Shown here piece by piece: positions 44,419 to 53,898 of a stretch of 64,000 bases of DNA. The DNA is taken from NCBI GenBank assembly GCA_947259575.1, contig CAMYMU010000049.1, positions 1-64,000 on the forward strand. Reading direction: 5' to 3'. The notes under the pieces are model-generated. The model ran no database searches. It worked only from the letters and a program-made list of their open reading frames with translations, and was not told the origin of the DNA. Positions within the stretch are counted from its first letter, which is position 1; each line of letters opens with the position of its first letter. The DNA comes from an uncultured Ectothiorhodospiraceae bacterium. GTDB lineage: Bacteria > Pseudomonadota > Gammaproteobacteria > UBA6429 > Thiohalophilaceae. The position numbers were made by a program, and so were the translations under genes.

Positions 44419-45477
44419 ATGGATACCATTACCCATGCCTTGATTGGCGCCGTAACTGCCCGAGCCACAACACCGAAACACATTAACCACGAACACATAA
44501 CAATCCGAGCACGTATGACCGTCGGGGGGATCGCCGCGGCCTTTCCTGACACCGATTACGTCACTATGTTGATCAATCCGCTATCATTCATCGCGGACTG
44601 GCATCGCGCGGAGACACACTCTTTGGTCATATTACCGATATGGGCCTTGCTGTTAGGTGTCGTCTTTGCGTATTTAACCCGTCACAAAACACAATGGCGT
44701 GAATGTGTTTTAATCTGCGCCCTGAGTATCTGCACCCATATCCTGACGGATCTAATCACCAGTTGGGGTACTCAGATTTTTGCACCAATTTCTGATTTTG
44801 CACCCGCATTAGGTATTACTTTTGTCATTGACCCAATCTTTACCCTGATTATTGCTACAGCCTTGTTATTCGCTATATTCAAACACTCGCGTCTCATCGC
44901 TCGGACAGGATTAGTAGTGCTGGTAAGTTATATTGCTCTACAAGCTGTATTGAAACAACAGGCGGAGAATATCGCTGAGGCATACATAAAAAAAGAAAAG
45001 TTGACGTCAGCGCATGTGTTTGCAATGCCACAACCGGTTTCGCCATTTAATTGGAAGTTAATCGTCGCCACCAACAATCAATACCGTCTAGCCTATGTCA
45101 ATTTAGTTGCAAAAAAAGACTCACCTTTACCTGACGAAAAAACTGCCGGGTTTTGGGATTTGCCTGATTTCTATCAACATGCAAATAATTTAACTTGGTA
45201 TCGCTATCGACTTTATAACGATGACCTCAACAGTAAAATTGCCTGGATACATCCTCGCTTCGAGCGTTATCGACGTTTTGCCCGATATCCAGCATTGTAT
45301 CGCATTGATAAATTAGAAAACGATCACTGTTTTTGGTTTATGGATCTGCGCTTTACTTTACCTACATCCACTCCCCCTTTCCGCTATGGGATGTGTAAAT
45401 TTGGTAAGCAGGATTGGCAACCCTATCGACTGAAACGATTCACACAGGATGAACGTGAAGCAGTGGACTATCCATAA
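44419..45477 (+). CDS. YdjM-family membrane-bound metal-dependent hydrolase
   Basis: 352 residues. MDTITHALIGAVTARA with the conserved His, FPDTDYVTM, WHRAETHSLVI and HILTDLITSWGTQIF are the YdjM/PF04307 motifs, with five hydrophobic helices. The C-terminal 150 residues are extra-membrane. Activity unproven in the family. Likely operon with the regulator. Confidence 0.86.
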   Translation: MDTITHALIGAVTARATTPKHINHEHITIRARMTVGGIAAAFPDTDYVTMLINPLSFIADWHRAETHSLVILPIWALLLGVVFAYLTRHKTQWRECVLICALSICTHILTDLITSWGTQIFAPISDFAPALGITFVIDPIFTLIIATALLFAIFKHSRLIARTGLVVLVSYIALQAVLKQQAENIAEAYIKKEKLTSAHVFAMPQPVSPFNWKLIVATNNQYRLAYVNLVAKKDSPLPDEKTAGFWDLPDFYQHANNLTWYRYRLYNDDLNSKIAWIHPRFERYRRFARYPALYRIDKLENDHCFWFMDLRFTLPTSTPPFRYGMCKFGKQDWQPYRLKRFTQDEREAVDYP

Positions 45478-45825
45478 GAAAGCTTTGTTCGTTCAACTTA
45501 TTATGCACTTTTCCCTACAATCAAAGGTGGCAAAGTGAAAATAAACAATAATTTTTCTTATATCAATTCATTCGTATTTTTTATTATTAACTGAATCTAT
45601 ACCCAGACTCCGAAAGCACATAATCAAAAGGATATCAGCAAGCGCGCAGAATAATTAGTATCACTTTTTAAGTGGTGATTTTTACCGAGTATCACATATT
45701 ATTTTTTTCTATTTCTGTAAGCCATCAAACACGACTACAATTATATAGTAGTATTGCGATATCTCTCTCGTCACATCAGCCGCAGTTAAATGGATGCACT
45801 AAAAATCTGTACTAATGGAATAATC
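45478..45825. other. Intergenic region, no gene seen
   Basis: Highly AT-rich 348 bp. No structured element or open frame with a start signal is apparent; the promoter for the DUF4426 gene probably lies here. Confidence 0.45.
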
Positions 45826-46290
45826 ATGAAGCTAACCATCCAATATCTTGTTCTTACAGTTTTATGTTTTTACAGCTCGCAAGTGATACTTGCGATAAAC
45901 TACTCTGCTAAAAATGAAATTCATTTCGATAATTACATAATTTACTACAATACCTTCCCCAGCATATCGCTTGAACCACGTATAGCCAGCGCTGTGGGAA
46001 TCAAACGCTCATCATCACGTAATGTTCTGACTATTGTGGTTAAAAGGCGGCTACCTGGTAGACATTCAGAGCAATCAGTCAAGGCCAATATTTCAGGTCG
46101 CGTCTACACGCTAATGGGGCATGTACGAGAAATAACGCTGCAAGAAGTCAAGGATGGCGATGCGATCTACTATGTTGGTGACTTTACTGCGCTGGATAGA
46201 GAAAATTTCACATTCAAACTTTCAGTACAACCTGAAGGTGTTAATTACTCAAAAGATTTTGAGTTTAAACGCGGGTTGTATTCTCACTAG
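45826..46290 (+). CDS. DUF4426 family exported protein
   Basis: 154 residues from the ATG at 45826. Signal peptide to about QVILAIN. Family features: FDNYIIYYNTFPSISLEPRI, ASAVGIKRSSSRNVLTIVVK and KLSVQPEGV. DUF4426 proteins are beta-sandwich periplasmic proteins of gammaproteobacteria without known role. Confidence 0.82.
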   Translation: MKLTIQYLVLTVLCFYSSQVILAINYSAKNEIHFDNYIIYYNTFPSISLEPRIASAVGIKRSSSRNVLTIVVKRRLPGRHSEQSVKANISGRVYTLMGHVREITLQEVKDGDAIYYVGDFTALDRENFTFKLSVQPEGVNYSKDFEFKRGLYSH

Positions 46291-46536
46291 GAAATAAATC
46301 ATCATTGTAGACAAAAACCAGACATTTTTTCCGATAGCGACAAATGGAGCGCTGGTAAATGAGTAGCATGTAGCTATACCACCGCTGCCTTTACTTAATA
46401 ACCCTTCAATTTCAATTTTATTCCGCGATTTTTCCTATTTTACATTAAAAATAGTTGAATAAATTTGTCTATAATAACGGTATCTCTTGGTGAATTTTCT
46501 TTTACCAATACACCACCAGCACGATAGGAGGTCACC

Positions 46537-46758
46537 ATGTTATTAAAAAACAAAGCGAATGATCATATGGTCGACGTCGTAAATTTCGATGACCTAATTA
46601 ATCTTAATCTTGATGAAATTTACGTACGTTATCAAGAAGGTGAAGAACAGCAAGATCCAGAAAGAATTAATAAGGCCAACCTGGTTTTTCTATCTGGTGA
46701 AGCGTTACCGCGCTGCTGGACTGATTCCCATTACCGCGACAATGAGATAAGACGATAA
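46537..46758 (+). CDS. Small conserved hypothetical protein
   Basis: 73 residues: MLLKNKANDHMVDVVNFDDL, GEEQQDPERINKANLVFLSG, ALPRCWTDSHYR. TAGGAGG precedes the ATG. First of four small genes with near-identical ribosome sites ending in a broken DsrC-like gene. Acidic, soluble; no function known. Confidence 0.72.
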   Translation: MLLKNKANDHMVDVVNFDDLINLNLDEIYVRYQEGEEQQDPERINKANLVFLSGEALPRCWTDSHYRDNEIRR

Positions 46759-46900
46759 GTATATTTGATATTAAAATAATTTATTCTACGTAGATAGATA
46801 AAACGTTGATTAATATTTTTTATCGTTTTTTCTCCTATGTTTAAAATGCAGCTGTATTTATGAAAATCACCCTATTCAAGCTTAGTATTTAGGAGGCAGC

Positions 46901-47236
46901 ATGCAAGTAAAAGAACTAATTAACGAATGGGCCAGTACCGTACAAATTGAGGAACCCGTGATGAGCATGAAGCTTCATTTGCCACTGGAACTCAGCGCCC
47001 ACCTTATGGCACTCAAAGATCTGTATCCTGGTCGTACCCTAAAGCAGATTCTAGTTGATCTATTGACTGCGGCTGTTGATGAGTTAGAAGAGACAATGCC
47101 CTATCTGCAAGGTGAAAATATTATTGCTGAGGATGAATACGGTGATCCAATATATCAGGATATGGGCTTGACTCCACGTTTTCTGGAACTTACGCAACGT
47201 TACCGTGATAAGTTCAAGCACAATCAAAGGGGATGA
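46901..47236 (+). CDS. Small protein of the type annotated 'type 1 pili tip component'
   Basis: 111 residues. MSMKLHLPLELSAHLMALKD, LYPGRTLKQILVDLLTAAVD and GDPIYQDMGLTPRFLELTQR segments match a gammaproteobacterial family carrying that label. There is no signal peptide and no pilin feature, so the label is probably wrong. The first helix region resembles a ribbon-helix-helix fold. AGGAGG ribosome site. Confidence 0.72.
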   Translation: MQVKELINEWASTVQIEEPVMSMKLHLPLELSAHLMALKDLYPGRTLKQILVDLLTAAVDELEETMPYLQGENIIAEDEYGDPIYQDMGLTPRFLELTQRYRDKFKHNQRG

Positions 47237-47294
47237 TGGACTCACGTTAATGCATTCTTACCTATTTCAATTACAGTGGTAGGAGGATATACCC

Positions 47295-47595
47295 ATGGAA
47301 GCTGTGTTTGAACAACTAGACTTACCGCCGCTGGATGAAGATGGCCTAATACTAAACCCGAAAGATTGGAATGAGTCGATCGCAGAAGAAATGGCCCAGG
47401 TGGTTGGTATAAAAACATTGAGCCAGGATCATTGGCTCGTCATTAATGCCTTGCGTGACTATTAATATATGTCGCTCATATGATAAGGATGGACTATGGG
47501 TACACAATTTGTTTGCTACGTGTCTTAACGCATGGCGTGTTGCTGGTTTGCCTAATCCAGGTGAAGAAGCGAAGTCTTACTTGAGCGATATGTAA
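47295..47595 (+). pseudogene. DsrC/TusE-family protein, broken by a small deletion
   Basis: The first frame (56 codons, AGGAGG site) gives PPLDEDGLILNPKDWNESIA and HWLVINALRDY then a stop. The remainder continues in another frame: INICRSYDKDGLW, LFATCLNAWRVAGLPNPGEE and AKSYLSDM. About ten residues between RDY and INICRSYDKD are missing. The C-terminus lacks the penultimate Cys of true DsrC, as in the RspA/other DsrC-like groups. Sulfur-relay family; inactive as written. Confidence 0.78.
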
Positions 47596-47697
47596 GATGG
47601 TAGCGCGTTAATTCCACACGCGATTGTGGGACCAATGCCGCGATTCTTGCAATGAAATCGTGGGGTTCAAAGTTGACGTGGGTCTTACCATAACGAT

Positions 47698-48221
47698 ATG
47701 GCGTACATGACAAGAGAATTGGCCTCACTTAAAGTAGCGCATAAATGTATTGCTGCTTATACAGGTGTGTTAGATAAGGCTGAGGTAGTCAGGCAACTGA
47801 TCTGTCTCTGGATGAGGCGTTAGATTTTGTCTCTGGTTTCACTCATACTCTTTGTGATGACTTGGAGGCTGCAGCTATGTCGCTAGCCAGTCGCTGTCAG
47901 TCAACCGTCTGGATTCTAGAACCTTTCATTCCAATCAATCCTGACTTTTTCAGTGAGTTTCGCTTTGAAGAACGTATATCTAAAAAGTCGATAATGGACG
48001 CGGCAATGAGCCAGCAGGCCTTTGATGCTATGACCATGGCAGCCTATGGTGGCGCAGTGCGTTCTTTATGGATGGCACTCAAAGAAAAGAAAAAACAGGA
48101 TCCAAGTGATTTACTCGATGAAATGGATGAAATCATGATGTCCGGCGCTAAAGAAGGACTAGAGCTTGCGCAAAAAGAGCTGCGCAAGGCATCCAAGCAA
48201 GTAGAGAAAATACTTAAGTAA
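47698..48221 (+). pseudogene. Hypothetical helical protein with a frameshift
   Basis: The first frame MTRELASLKVAHKCIAAYTG...DKAEVV ends at 47821. One missing base near 47788-47795 would join it to TDLSLDEALDFVSGFTHTL and on to the intact 119-codon end (SLASRCQSTVWILEPFIPIN, then a charged helix to QKELRKASKQVEKIL). The region is all-helical. No family recognised. Lies directly after the DsrC-like remnant. Confidence 0.5.
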
Positions 48222-48237
48222 GACTGTTATTAGCATC

Positions 48238-48268
48238 GGGATCAGAGTAAATATTTTACTCTGATCCC
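48238..48268. repeat. REP-like palindrome, perfect 31 bp
   Basis: GGGATCAGAGTAAA-TAT-TTTACTCTGATCCC, a perfect 14 bp inverted repeat between convergent genes. Half copies (ACTCTGATCC) occur at about 31351 and 32634. Confidence 0.85.
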
Positions 48269-48351
48269 ATTTATTCGATACCTGATAGCAACAATGCCCA
48301 AACAGGTAACAAGAGGGGGTTGTATGGTGTTATGAGTGTTTACTCTGTCTG

Positions 48352-48717
48352 CTACCGATCCCTCAACGATCTGGCGTGTACTGAAAGAGATTGATGATTA
48401 GGACAGAAACTCATATCCTTTTCCGGCACTCCTTTTTCCAGACAACCATCGCAAACATCTAACTCTGTACATCCACGACAGGTCGACACATGTCTGTTTA
48501 TATCATTCACCGGAACAGTCTGGATGTATTTCCACAGTGGAATTTTTAACACGTTCAGCATGTCACTCAAACGCAGATTTTTCACTATGTGAAGTAATTT
48601 CTGCCGTTTTTCGGTTTCATCAAAGACCCGGGGAGCCTCTTCATAACTCAGCATGAAGGCAACGGTGGCGATCAGAACAAGCACGCAGAAAACCACAATC
48701 AATGCATCGACAAACAT
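48352..48717 (-). CDS. Membrane-anchored Cys-rich protein (DUF6455-like)
   Basis: 121 residues. One N-terminal helix (ALIVVFCVLVLIATVAFML), then a soluble domain with CRGCTELDVCDGCLEKG and SFCPNHQ. The Cys-x2-Cys-x5-Cys-x2-Cys pattern plus FCPN resembles DUF6455 and suggests a zinc or Fe-S site. Confidence 0.68.
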   Translation of the reverse strand: MFVDALIVVFCVLVLIATVAFMLSYEEAPRVFDETEKRQKLLHIVKNLRLSDMLNVLKIPLWKYIQTVPVNDINRHVSTCRGCTELDVCDGCLEKGVPEKDMSFCPNHQSLSVHARSLRDR

Positions 48718-48779
48718 ATCGAAACCCTCATGAAAAATAGATATGCCTAAGAAACTACTCTATTGTAAGGGTCAAAGTT

Positions 48780-48793
48780 ATGATACAGATCAA
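48780..48793. promoter_or_regulatory. FNR-like box (9 of 10)
   Basis: ATGAT-ACAG-ATCAA differs from TTGAT-N4-ATCAA at one position. It lies between the divergent Cys-rich protein gene and the ferric-reductase-like gene. No matching -10 was identified, so this is weak. Confidence 0.35.
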
Positions 48794-48933
48794 AAAAAGC
48801 CTTGAAAACAGGAACCCAGAGAACGACAACACCCAAACAGGAAACACGTGGGTGATGAATTTCAGTGGGGTTTGCATGGGAGGATAAAAGTTTTTACTCT
48901 AGCCTATATATTTAATTACCAGGAGATAACACT

Positions 48934-49491
48934 ATGTTAAGTCGTGGTTTAAAACGAATCCTAAGTTTTACCGCCATTGTTTTCGTCATCTCACTGGTCT
49001 ACTTCATCTACGTCTACCTTGCCTACCCCAAAGTTCCAGAACGTGAGACTTTCCTGACCGAGATGGGAGAAGGTTTTGGTGAAATCGGGTTATGGCTGCT
49101 GCTTTTTATCTATGGCCGGACACTACTGAAAATACTGATTGGAAAAGGTAAGATAGCTCACCGCTTATTGCCAGACTATCACCCAACGTTGGATCTACCA
49201 TTGTTAGAAAAGCTATTGGTTTTTCTAAATCGTACCCATGTCTATGTCGGTATCACTGCCGTGGCGGTCATTTTATTGCACATCGCCATGATGGGCGTCC
49301 CCATGCGGATTATGTTCTTTCCCGCTGTATTGGCGTTGGTGATCTGGCAAGGATTGTTTGGGCTGTTTCTTTCATGGCGCTATAGCCCAACAGAGCTAAA
49401 GAAATTTTCCTATCTGGTGCATGCCCAATTTGTCACAGGGATTATGATTGGTATCTTCGCCTTATTTGGTCACTTGCTAATTGACGACTAG
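48934..49491 (+). CDS. Ferric-reductase-like membrane cytochrome protein
   Basis: 185 residues, five hydrophobic helices. His residues in RTHVYVGITAVAVILLHIAM and LVHAQFVTG could bind two haems as in ferric reductase-like domains. CysJ/FAD domains are absent. AGGAG site. Monocistronic. Confidence 0.62.
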   Translation: MLSRGLKRILSFTAIVFVISLVYFIYVYLAYPKVPERETFLTEMGEGFGEIGLWLLLFIYGRTLLKILIGKGKIAHRLLPDYHPTLDLPLLEKLLVFLNRTHVYVGITAVAVILLHIAMMGVPMRIMFFPAVLALVIWQGLFGLFLSWRYSPTELKKFSYLVHAQFVTGIMIGIFALFGHLLIDD

Positions 49492-49807
49492 CAACATCAT
49501 AATTTTTTACTGTTCATTCATGTAATAAAAATGATACTGGCTACCAGTATTCAACATAACAAAGTCGAACGTGTCGCTGTCAGCTGTTTTCCCATTATCG
49601 GGAAACCAGCTGGAAGTACACATACCCCTATTAGTATCTCTGAGATATCAAAAAGCATGGCCTGTCCCCTATTATCGACCACCTTTTGTAACTTCTTGTA
49701 ATTAATAGCTTAAATGCTTCTTCGTTTTTCCGTAGTGCTTCCGTCGGGACTTCCCCATGCAGTCTGGCTAATACTTCCTGAAACGAATCACTACAGAGGA
49801 ACAAACC
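49492..49807. other. Intergenic region with a hairpin
   Basis: No gene. It contains an imperfect stem GCTGTTTTCCC / GGGAAACCAGC near 49584-49612 that could end the preceding transcript, and a CCTGTCCCCTATT segment like the REP half elements. Confidence 0.45.
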
Positions 49808-50830
49808 ATGAACAACCTAACTACCCCAGAGAAAACAGGACATCTATTGCCCGTTTTATTTATTCTGATCCTGACATCCATCTTACTAATGACTTCGTCG
49901 CCTCACCAGGCGCGAGCGGATGACGAAGTCAATCGAATCGAAATCCACACCTTTGAGTCCATGACACTCACCGACCAGCAATTTCTACAGGGCATCAAAT
50001 CGGGTCCCAAGGTCACCCTGGCGGGTGAACTACGTTTCCCCCAAAAGAAAATGAAACGCTATCCCGTTGTTGTATTAGTTCACGGCTCGGGTGGCGTATC
50101 TGGCTATTTTGATGACTGGGCAAAAGAACTCAATAAAATAGGAACCGCCGTTTTCATCCTTGATTGCTTTATTGGGAGGGGGCTCTACAAAGTCAATAAC
50201 GACCAAAGCCAGCTCGGTCGCCTGGCCCAGATCATCGATGCTTATCGTGCCCTAGATGTCTTAGCACAACATAAGCATGTTGATAAAGCGCGTATCGCAC
50301 TGATGGGCTTTTCGCGCGGAGGGCAAGTTACCTTGTATTCCAGTTTAAAGCGTTTCCAGAAGTTGCATGGCTCAAACTCAGGCAACGAGTTTTCAGCCTA
50401 TCTTGCTTTCTACCCTGCTTGCGGAACACGCTATAAACATGATGACGCTGTCACAGATAAACCCATACACATCTTTCATGGAAGTGCCGACAACTACAAC
50501 CCCATTGCACCCTGTCGCCAATACGTCAAACGTCTGCAAAAGCACAACAAAGATATAGAGCTACATGAATTTTCTGGCACACACCACGTCTTCGACTATA
50601 AAAAGATTCGGAAACCGTTTGTGATGAAAAAAGCACAGACCACCCGAAACTGTGTACTCACAGAAACCACCAATGGAAAGATTATTAATGCTAAAACAGG
50701 AAAGCGATTTAGTTATTCAGATCCTTGTGTCAAGCATGGGCCTACACTGGCGTTTAACCAGGCTGCTTACAGTAAAACAAAAGAGGAATTGAATAGCTTT
50801 ATGCTTTTTCATTTCGAACTAAATCAATAA
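49808..50830 (+). CDS. Exported dienelactone hydrolase family protein
   Basis: 340 residues. N-terminal hydrophobic signal (FILILTSILLMTSSPHQARA). Alpha/beta-hydrolase motifs: VVLVHGSGGVSGYFDDWAKE, nucleophile in ALMGFSRGGQ, and the Asp/His pair in HIFHGSADNYNP and SGTHHVFDY. Substrate unknown. Bounded downstream by a REP-like palindrome. Confidence 0.84.
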   Translation: MNNLTTPEKTGHLLPVLFILILTSILLMTSSPHQARADDEVNRIEIHTFESMTLTDQQFLQGIKSGPKVTLAGELRFPQKKMKRYPVVVLVHGSGGVSGYFDDWAKELNKIGTAVFILDCFIGRGLYKVNNDQSQLGRLAQIIDAYRALDVLAQHKHVDKARIALMGFSRGGQVTLYSSLKRFQKLHGSNSGNEFSAYLAFYPACGTRYKHDDAVTDKPIHIFHGSADNYNPIAPCRQYVKRLQKHNKDIELHEFSGTHHVFDYKKIRKPFVMKKAQTTRNCVLTETTNGKIINAKTGKRFSYSDPCVKHGPTLAFNQAAYSKTKEELNSFMLFHFELNQ

Positions 50831-50831
50831 C

Positions 50832-50883
50832 AAAAGGGGTCAGTGACATATTCTGATCATTCTAATTTGTCACCGACCCCTTT
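50832..50883. repeat. REP-like palindrome (GGTCGGTGACA type)
   Basis: GGGGTCAGTGACA / TGTCACCGACCCC with one mismatch, flanked by AAAA and TTT. It starts 2 nt after the hydrolase stop and lies between convergent genes, so it is placed as a bidirectional terminator. Arms match 41291-41335. Confidence 0.82.
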
Positions 50884-50896
50884 ATGTTCAGGTAAA

Positions 50897-51133
50897 TTAA
50901 CAGTTACCTGGATCAACGTTGTTCAAGTAGAAAAAAACAGCGTCTCGATCTGAATCACTCCAGCCTGATGCATACCCAGACATATTACCGCCGTTTATTC
51001 TCGCATAAAAAGTTAATGAATCGATACACTGTATAGGCACAGCGCTACCAGCGTTACCACCTGACGAGCCACCACCACATGCGGTCATTAAAAATGCGAC
51101 AACAACAGCTGCAAATAGCGATTTGATGTTCAT
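50897..51133 (-). CDS. Small lipoprotein
   Basis: 78 residues: signal and lipobox AFLMTAC, Gly-Ser linker, then about 50 residues with three Cys (IQCIDSL, PGNC). Short and unrecognised. Signal-like N-terminus is convincing. Confidence 0.68.
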   Translation of the reverse strand: MNIKSLFAAVVVAFLMTACGGGSSGGNAGSAVPIQCIDSLTFYARINGGNMSGYASGWSDSDRDAVFFYLNNVDPGNC

Positions 51134-51306
51134 AATCTATTCCCCATACCGTTTTGAAGAGAAGGAGGTTTCTCTTACAGCTAAGACCTTATTTTTAATA
51201 ATCTACAGGAGTAAAGGAGCAAAAAGGAACTATCAGGCACTTTTCACTAAAAACCACTATTTGCCCCATAGCCGAGCCGCATATCTCGGCAAAATGGCCA
51301 CCGGTT

Positions 51307-52524
51307 TTACTTTTCAGCCTTGTCAAACAGGTGTCCAAATCGTCGGTAATAAGCCTTAATCCAGAACGGTGAGAACAGCGTTGTGTAGGCAATCACAATA
51401 ACCATGCCCGCGTAGACTGCATTGGTAAATATTCCTGAAACACGGCCCAGTTCGGCAAATATCAACCCGATTTCACCACGCGGTACCATGGCCATGCCGA
51501 TGGCAATGCGTGAGTGGGTCGGTTCGCGAACAAAGAATGCACCTGCCAGCTTGCCAGCAATAGCAATCACCGCGAGGGAAAGAGAAAACATCCATATAAA
51601 CCCAGAACTCCAGTCAATCGCACTCAGGTCCAGTGACAAGCCAACCATGACAAAAAATATCGGCGTAAACAGCTGGATGATGGGACGAATTTCCCTATGT
51701 AACTTTTCGGTAAAATCCGGGTCGGTTTTCATAACGACACCGAAGGGTAAAAAGAAGCGTCGTGACAGAGCTATACCGGCTGCAAAACCACCCAGCAGTT
51801 CCGGTGCACCCATCAGGTGTGCAAGCGCGGCAAATGACAGTACCAAGGATATCAGGGTGATTGGAATGATGCCGGGAATGTCACTGACATGTTGATAACG
51901 TTTGAGCAGGCGGGAGATAAGTTTTGCAGCAATCGGCGCCAGTATAAAAAACAATGAAACCAAAAAGATAATTTTTCCTGCATTATACAAACTGACCGAT
52001 CCGCTAACGGAGAATTCATACAACACAGCAAGTAAAAAGACCCCCAGCACATCGTCCACGACTGCCGCACCCAGCACAACCTGCCCTTCATGGCTACTTT
52101 GTCGTCCCAGGTCTGAAAGAATGCGGACGGTCACACCGATACTGGTAGCCGTTAGTGTCCCACCAACAAACAACGAAACCAGGACCGACAGATCAAACAC
52201 GTAGTAACACATGCCAAAACCGAGTATAAAGGGAATCACAAAACTAAATATAGCGACTGTCGTTGCGCGTCGACCGGCACGCACCAGACGCTCTAAATCG
52301 GTTTCAAGCCCGACTTCAAACAACAACAGGATAATACCAATTTCCGCCAGCAGCTTGATCGCAACGGATGGCTCGATCAGTCCAAAAACGGTTGGTCCCA
52401 ATATAATGCCGGCACATAACTCGCCAATAATCGATGGAAAATTTAAACGCGTGGCAATCTCAGCGAAGACTCGAGCACTGATAAGGATCAGTGCAATTTG
52501 TAGTAGTAAAACGTGTGTCTCCAT
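51307..52524 (-). CDS. CPA2 cation:proton antiporter
   Basis: 405 residues, about 12 helices: FPSIIGELCAGIILGPTVFG, IGIILLLFEVGLETDLERL, LGAAVVDDVLGVFLLAVLY (the VVDD pair is the ion-binding Asp motif) and MVPRGEIGLIFAELG. No TrkA domain, unlike the antiporter at 12402. Na+ or K+ exchange. Monocistronic. Confidence 0.9.
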   Translation of the reverse strand: METHVLLLQIALILISARVFAEIATRLNFPSIIGELCAGIILGPTVFGLIEPSVAIKLLAEIGIILLLFEVGLETDLERLVRAGRRATTVAIFSFVIPFILGFGMCYYVFDLSVLVSLFVGGTLTATSIGVTVRILSDLGRQSSHEGQVVLGAAVVDDVLGVFLLAVLYEFSVSGSVSLYNAGKIIFLVSLFFILAPIAAKLISRLLKRYQHVSDIPGIIPITLISLVLSFAALAHLMGAPELLGGFAAGIALSRRFFLPFGVVMKTDPDFTEKLHREIRPIIQLFTPIFFVMVGLSLDLSAIDWSSGFIWMFSLSLAVIAIAGKLAGAFFVREPTHSRIAIGMAMVPRGEIGLIFAELGRVSGIFTNAVYAGMVIVIAYTTLFSPFWIKAYYRRFGHLFDKAEK

Positions 52525-52674
52525 AAGAGGCCTACTCGGGTCAGACCTATATAAGGTACTGGATTAGATTTATTTGATTGATTAAAACGACCTGCTTTTT
52601 TTCTTAGAAGTCTCTTATTGCTATCAAGACTATACTTCTAAGATACCAAATATGCTATCAGGTTTTCTTAAACA

Positions 52675-53898
52675 TCATTGCTTAATGGCCTTGCCAAACA
52701 GATAACGCACTCGGGTAGGTCCATCAATAGTTGTTCGTTCAATCCAGGCTAGATATAGATTACCTTCCTGATCAAGACTGATTGTGGGATGGTTCTGTTC
52801 CCCTGCACTATCCGCACCCGGCACGGCAAAGTCATCACTCCAGCCGTTATCATCGCGCCAACTCAGCATGATGTTGGCATCACCATCACGTTTATCATCC
52901 CAACCGACGACTAGCCTGCCAGAAGGATCGCCCGCTACCGTCGCATGCCACTGCTGTGCAACGCCGCCAAAACCGTCTTGCACTCGAATGTTCGGGCCGA
53001 ACAATTGCTTGTTGCCAGGTTGGTAATTAGCAGAATAGATATCATAACCCTCGCGAAAATCACGCTTATCGGCCCAGACGGCGACCAGCTGTCCGGTACC
53101 GTACTGAGCGAGTGCAACCCGGGCCACACCATGCCCCTTACCGTAAGCGGCACTGCGGCCAGGCGATGCTGCGCTGATCCGTTGTGGTGATCGAAAGTGA
53201 CAAGACTTCTGATTATCAGTTTGGGCCGCCATGATGATGGTATGTCCCGGACGGCGGTCCTCCCAGGCGACGATGATACGATCCGCAAGACTGATAACAG
53301 TGGGGTAAAGTTGTTCGTCTCGCACTGGCTCGGCATCCACTGCACAGACTTGTTTCGGACGTAATGTCTGTCCATCAATCTCGATGTGTTGCATCCAGAT
53401 ACGACCATAACGGCCATCACGTCGGGAATAGACAAGCAACAATTGTTGATCATGATTGGCGAGACTGGCTTGCATTGCCTCGCTTTCACCCAGGGTGAAA
53501 ATCGGACCCAGCTTGGTCGGGGTAACGAGGCGCATATGAATTCGGGCATCCTCTTCCCAGGCCAACGCAAACCGGTTAGTGCTTAGTGCCACCAACGATG
53601 GCTCGAAAGCTTCCCCACCGCCACTGATTTTAACTGCAGCCGAAAAGCTTTGGCTGTTACGGCCCTTACGGGCCAGGTAAATCCGCGGCGTACCATCGCG
53701 ATTGTCCTCCCACGCCACTGCAACCGTATCAGTGGAGATAGCGATGTTATGTCGGCCAGCCGATTCAAGGTGGTGAAAGATCTTCTCACCCTGGGTCTTA
53801 GTAACCGCGATCGGTTTATCAAACTCCCAGGGTTGGGCTTGCACACTCAGTGGCGCCACAGTGAGCAGCAACCAAAACCATGCTATTTGCAGTCTCAT
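52675..53898 (-). CDS. Exported beta-propeller (BNR/sialidase-like) protein
   Basis: 407 residues with a signal peptide (LLLTVAPLSVQAQPW). Repeated motifs such as TVAVAWEDNRDGTPRIYLAR, IIVAWEDRRPG, VAVWADKRD and VVGWDDKRDGDAN occur every 50-60 residues, giving a six- or seven-blade propeller. No sialidase catalytic residues were checked. ATG overlaps the thioredoxin stop by 4 bp (ATGA-type), so cotranslated. Confidence 0.82.
   Translation of the reverse strand: MRLQIAWFWLLLTVAPLSVQAQPWEFDKPIAVTKTQGEKIFHHLESAGRHNIAISTDTVAVAWEDNRDGTPRIYLARKGRNSQSFSAAVKISGGGEAFEPSLVALSTNRFALAWEEDARIHMRLVTPTKLGPIFTLGESEAMQASLANHDQQLLLVYSRRDGRYGRIWMQHIEIDGQTLRPKQVCAVDAEPVRDEQLYPTVISLADRIIVAWEDRRPGHTIIMAAQTDNQKSCHFRSPQRISAASPGRSAAYGKGHGVARVALAQYGTGQLVAVWADKRDFREGYDIYSANYQPGNKQLFGPNIRVQDGFGGVAQQWHATVAGDPSGRLVVGWDDKRDGDANIMLSWRDDNGWSDDFAVPGADSAGEQNHPTISLDQEGNLYLAWIERTTIDGPTRVRYLFGKAIKQ

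Noticed and set aside
51422-51895. 157-codon frame opposite the second CPA2 antiporter
   Set aside because: Lies wholly within a confident gene on the other strand and shows no family features.
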